This document shows, piece after piece, positions 6,741 to 9,157 of a DNA stretch of 9,157 bases; positions within the stretch are counted from its first letter, which is position 1; each line of letters begins with the position of its first letter. The translations under genes and the position numbers were made by a program. This DNA comes from an uncultured Flavobacteriales bacterium (GTDB taxonomy: Bacteria > Bacteroidota > Bacteroidia > Flavobacteriales > CALTNV01): the NCBI GenBank assembly GCA_943845485.1, contig CALTNV010000141.1, positions 1-9,157 on the forward strand, read 5' to 3'. A model generated the notes under the pieces. That model made no database searches. It was given only the letters and a program-made list of their open reading frames with translations, and had not been told where the DNA came from.

Positions 6741-8015
6741 CTATATTTTTTGATTATTATTATTTTGTTCGCTCTTAGTTAGTATTAATCCAAGGGTGGT
6801 GTTTTTGGTAAAATAAGTCCAAGCCCAATCAATAAAAATAATTATTTTATTTTTTACATTTATAATTAACATTAAATGTAAAAACATCCAAGTTAGCCAA
6901 GCAAAAAAACCTTTAAATTTTATAAATGGTAATTCTACAACAGCCTTATTTTTACCTAATGTTGCCATAGTACCTAAATCAACATATTCATAAGTCTTCA
7001 TGTTTTTTCCAAAAAGATTTCTTTTTAAATTTTTAGCTAATAGTTTTGCTTGTCCTATTGCAACATTAGCTAATTGAGGGTGACCATCTTTATATTTTAG
7101 GGTACTCATCATAGCAATATCACCTAAAGCATAAATATTATCATAATCTATAACCTTATTAAATCTATCTACTATTAATCTATTACCTCTTCCGTAATCA
7201 TCTAATTTAAACCCATCTATAATATTTGTTGTAATACCAGCTGACCAAATAACAGTTTTAGTTTTTATAGAAGCTTTATCTTTTAAATATAAAACATCCC
7301 CATCATAATCTACAACTCTAGTTTCAGTAAAAACTTCAATTCCCATTTGTTGTAAATATTTTTTTGATGCTTTCTTGGAAAAATCGCTCATACTATTTAA
7401 TGTATTAGCGCTTCCATCTATTAATATAATTCTTAATTTTTTAAAATCAATTTCAGGGTAATCAATAGGTAGTACAAAATTTTTAATTTCAGACATTGCA
7501 CCAGCAAACTCTACTCCTGTAGGTCCACCTCCAACAATAACAATATTCATTAAGGCTTCTTTATCAGCATCTTCAGCAGAAATAATATTTTCAAAATTTT
7601 GCATAATATGATTTCTTAAAGCAATGGCCTCATAAGTGGATTTTAAAGTTTTGACATTTTTTTCAATATTTTTATTTCCAAAAAAATTATTTTTACCACC
7701 ATTTGCTAATACTAATTCATCATAGTAAAAATTCCCTATAGTTGTTTCTACTTGATTTACTTGAGGATGAATACAAACAACTGTCCCTAATCTAATTTCT
7801 ACAGATTTATAATCTCTAAAAATATACCTTAAAGGAAATGAGATACTTGATGGTTCTATTTGAGATGATGCAACTTGATAAAACAAGGGTTGAAATTGGT
7901 GATGATTTACCTTGTCAATTAGTAAAATATCATACCTCTTTTTATCTATTTTTTTCACAAATTCTACACCTGCAAAACCACCACCAACTACAATTATTTT
8001 TTTCTTTTTATCCAT
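6741..8015 (-). CDS. ndh: Type II NADH:quinone oxidoreductase (NDH-2)
   Basis: A 424-residue FAD enzyme that passes electrons from NADH to the quinone pool without pumping protons. Seen in the sequence: FAD-binding VVGGGFAGVEF (9-19), the QPLFYQVAS segment (42-50) conserved in NDH-2, the NADH-binding VGGGPTGVEFAG (161-172) with Asp200 ending the second strand (LID), the second FAD motif NIYALGDIA (293-301), and the quinone-site-like QLANVAIGQA (314-323). The C-terminus has a hydrophobic region, about 368-410 (FFAWLTWMFLHLMLIINV and after), that should bind the cytoplasmic face of the membrane, then an Asn/Gln-rich tail. The ATG puts the first FAD strand at residue 7, as usual. It is the first gene of the three-gene cluster; an 82-base AT-rich gap (8016-8097) separates it from the DUF2279 gene and probably holds the promoter, although I see no clear TAnnTTTG there. 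Confidence 0.94.
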   Translation of the reverse strand: MDKKKKIIVVGGGFAGVEFVKKIDKKRYDILLIDKVNHHQFQPLFYQVASSQIEPSSISFPLRYIFRDYKSVEIRLGTVVCIHPQVNQVETTIGNFYYDELVLANGGKNNFFGNKNIEKNVKTLKSTYEAIALRNHIMQNFENIISAEDADKEALMNIVIVGGGPTGVEFAGAMSEIKNFVLPIDYPEIDFKKLRIILIDGSANTLNSMSDFSKKASKKYLQQMGIEVFTETRVVDYDGDVLYLKDKASIKTKTVIWSAGITTNIIDGFKLDDYGRGNRLIVDRFNKVIDYDNIYALGDIAMMSTLKYKDGHPQLANVAIGQAKLLAKNLKRNLFGKNMKTYEYVDLGTMATLGKNKAVVELPFIKFKGFFAWLTWMFLHLMLIINVKNKIIIFIDWAWTYFTKNTTLGLILTKSEQNNNNQKI

Positions 8016-8097
8016 GGTAAAAATAATTTTAATACTTAAATTAAAGTAATAAAATTTAACCTTATAAATTTAATTTTAACTGGAAATTTTAAACATA

Positions 8098-9000
8098 TTA
8101 AAAGTAAAACCAATAACCTTTAACTTTTCCATTATTAGAAAATGAAAGAGTAGGCAAAGGAACTTTTATCATATTTAAAATATCAAAGGTGTTTTTCAAC
8201 CATTTTTTTTTAGTTTTTATTTTTGTCCAATCAACATCTAAAGATAAATATGTTGAAGAAACCCTATTAAAATTAGGATAAATGATTCCCGCATCATCAA
8301 AATCAGGATTAGATTTTCCGCCTATCATTCCATCTGCACCATAACCTACAGCAAGATTTAACCAACTAGGTATTTTTAAATTCTGAAAAAACGAATTTAT
8401 ATTTACTGATAACCAATAAGTTTGCCCGTTATAATCTTTTAACACTTTTTCTGAAAAACTACTCCCTAATAGTTCTGGCCTGTAAGAAGGATATTTAGTT
8501 TGGTGATAAGAAAATTTAAATATAATCCTTTGTTCATTCCACAATAGTTGTTGACCTGAGTAGAAAGCAATACCTATAGAGTTTGCTAATATATCATTCC
8601 ATGAAAAACCCCATTCTGATGAAAAACCATCGAATATCTCAATTGTAGTCATAGTTAACATTGATACTCCGGCACCAATAGCTATACTTTCATTTTCAGA
8701 AAGACCACAATGTAAATAAGCTTGAGAGGTATATTTGTTTATATAATAAGACGTATAACTATGTCCTAACTTATCCATATAAAGCCATTGCCCTCCATCA
8801 TTAAAAGTATGAAATTTTTGAAAATCATAATCTTTATACCATAAAAAATACAGACCTGTAAAACCAACAGCATAAGTTCCAACCGCTATAGATGTAGTAG
8901 TCTTTATACACTTTTTATTATTCGGTATTGAATCTTGCGAATAGGAGTAGACTACAAGAATAAAAAAATAAACTAAAAAACAAACTACCTTTTTAAACAC
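8098..9000 (-). CDS. Exported DUF2279 family protein, GTG start
   Basis: A 300-residue protein with a signal peptide (residues 1-21, ending YSYSQ). It then carries the DUF2279 core: a membrane-like segment (37-55), NDGGQWLYMDKLGH (67-80) with Asp76 and His80, and E121-IFDGFSSEWGFSWNDILANSIG (121-143), all typical of the Bacteroidota family. The C-terminal half (about 190-300) looks like beta strands of an outer-membrane or periplasmic domain and ends in aromatic GYWFYF. The function of the family is not known to me. The start is the GTG at 9000-8998: an in-frame stop lies just upstream at 9004-9006, no ATG precedes the signal peptide, and GTG gives the M-F-K-K beginning. It overlaps the stop of the upstream gene by one base (TAGTG), suggesting translational coupling. 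Confidence 0.83.
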   Translation of the reverse strand: MFKKVVCFLVYFFILVVYSYSQDSIPNNKKCIKTTTSIAVGTYAVGFTGLYFLWYKDYDFQKFHTFNDGGQWLYMDKLGHSYTSYYINKYTSQAYLHCGLSENESIAIGAGVSMLTMTTIEIFDGFSSEWGFSWNDILANSIGIAFYSGQQLLWNEQRIIFKFSYHQTKYPSYRPELLGSSFSEKVLKDYNGQTYWLSVNINSFFQNLKIPSWLNLAVGYGADGMIGGKSNPDFDDAGIIYPNFNRVSSTYLSLDVDWTKIKTKKKWLKNTFDILNMIKVPLPTLSFSNNGKVKGYWFYF

Positions 9001-9157
9001 TAATTATTTATTTTACGGTAAAAGTTTTTAAAATCTAATTTTAAGGATACTGAATTAGCCAAAAAACCTTTAGCATAATTAGCATATGCATAAGAGATAC
9101 CAATTTTTTTTATTTGTAATCCTAAACCAAAAGTAAATCCAGACATTCCGTTTCGTT
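9000..9157 (-). CDS. C-terminal fragment of a probable outer-membrane beta-barrel protein (5' end outside window)
   Basis: Read on the minus strand from 9155, 51 codons run to a TAG at 9002-9000. The residues FTFGLGLQIKKIGISYAYA and ANSVSLKLDF alternate hydrophobic and polar positions, as in the last strands of a beta-barrel, followed by a short basic tail (KNFYRKINN). The pattern resembles the C-termini of PorQ/PorV-like Bacteroidota outer-membrane proteins of type IX secretion, but 51 residues are too few to assign the family. It overlaps the DUF2279 gene by one base (TAGTG) and is likely in the same operon. Confidence 0.6.
   Translation of the reverse strand, partial: RNGMSGFTFGLGLQIKKIGISYAYANYAKGFLANSVSLKLDFKNFYRKINN

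Noticed and set aside
7838..8020. Plus-strand open frame over the start of ndh
   Set aside because: It is antisense to the FAD-binding N-terminus of NDH-2 and has no recognisable features.
8016..8097. AT-rich gap searched for a terminator or promoter of the ndh cluster
   Set aside because: Only weak A/T inverted repeats and no TAnnTTTG match on the minus strand were found, so no site is annotated.

Overview
From about base 350 to the end, the window is very AT-rich. Its protein families point to the Bacteroidota, most likely a marine-type Flavobacteriia: a Bacteroidota-style homogentisate dioxygenase and 4-hydroxyphenylpyruvate dioxygenase pair, DUF3108, DUF2279 and DUF6132 proteins, Lys/Asn/Ile-rich proteins, and few Shine-Dalgarno-like sites. 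The first ~345 bases differ. They are about 57% G+C over the first 240 bases (137 of 240, counted by eye) and encode the C-terminus of a proteobacterial-type MscS channel. The two compositions meet at about base 348, inside a homogentisate dioxygenase gene that has lost its 5' part. The simplest reading is a chimeric contig or read join; a real insertion or recombination event is less likely.

Layout. (1) 2-202, foreign mscS tail, followed by a short region with a large hairpin and a 17-bp-spaced repeat. (2) 351-1957, tyrosine catabolism: 5'-truncated hmgA, then complete hppD, closed by a 20-bp perfect hairpin terminator. (3) 2052-5394, three more plus-strand genes: an exported DUF3108 protein, an SLC13/DASS-type sodium-coupled anion transporter, and a membrane fatty-acid-hydroxylase (sterol desaturase superfamily) enzyme. 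(4) 5396-9157, all minus strand: a tight three-gene cluster read ndh (type II NADH dehydrogenase) -> class I/II/IV-type deacetylase -> DUF6132-rhodanese fusion, with gaps of 0 and 1 nt. Upstream of it lie a DUF2279 exported protein and the 3' end of a beta-barrel-like gene, joined by a TAGTG stop/start overlap.

How they work together: HppD converts 4-hydroxyphenylpyruvate to homogentisate and HmgA opens its ring, so those two form one pathway. The ndh/deacetylase/rhodanese genes are almost certainly co-transcribed, but I see no obvious shared pathway. The other genes look like independent envelope or metabolic housekeeping functions. I found no CRISPR array, insertion sequence, tRNA, rRNA or recognisable defence or biosynthetic system. 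The most notable points are the composition and taxonomy break at ~348, the membrane-anchored rhodanese fusion, the altered second SNT motif in the transporter, and the 1-nt convergent gene junction at 5394/5396.
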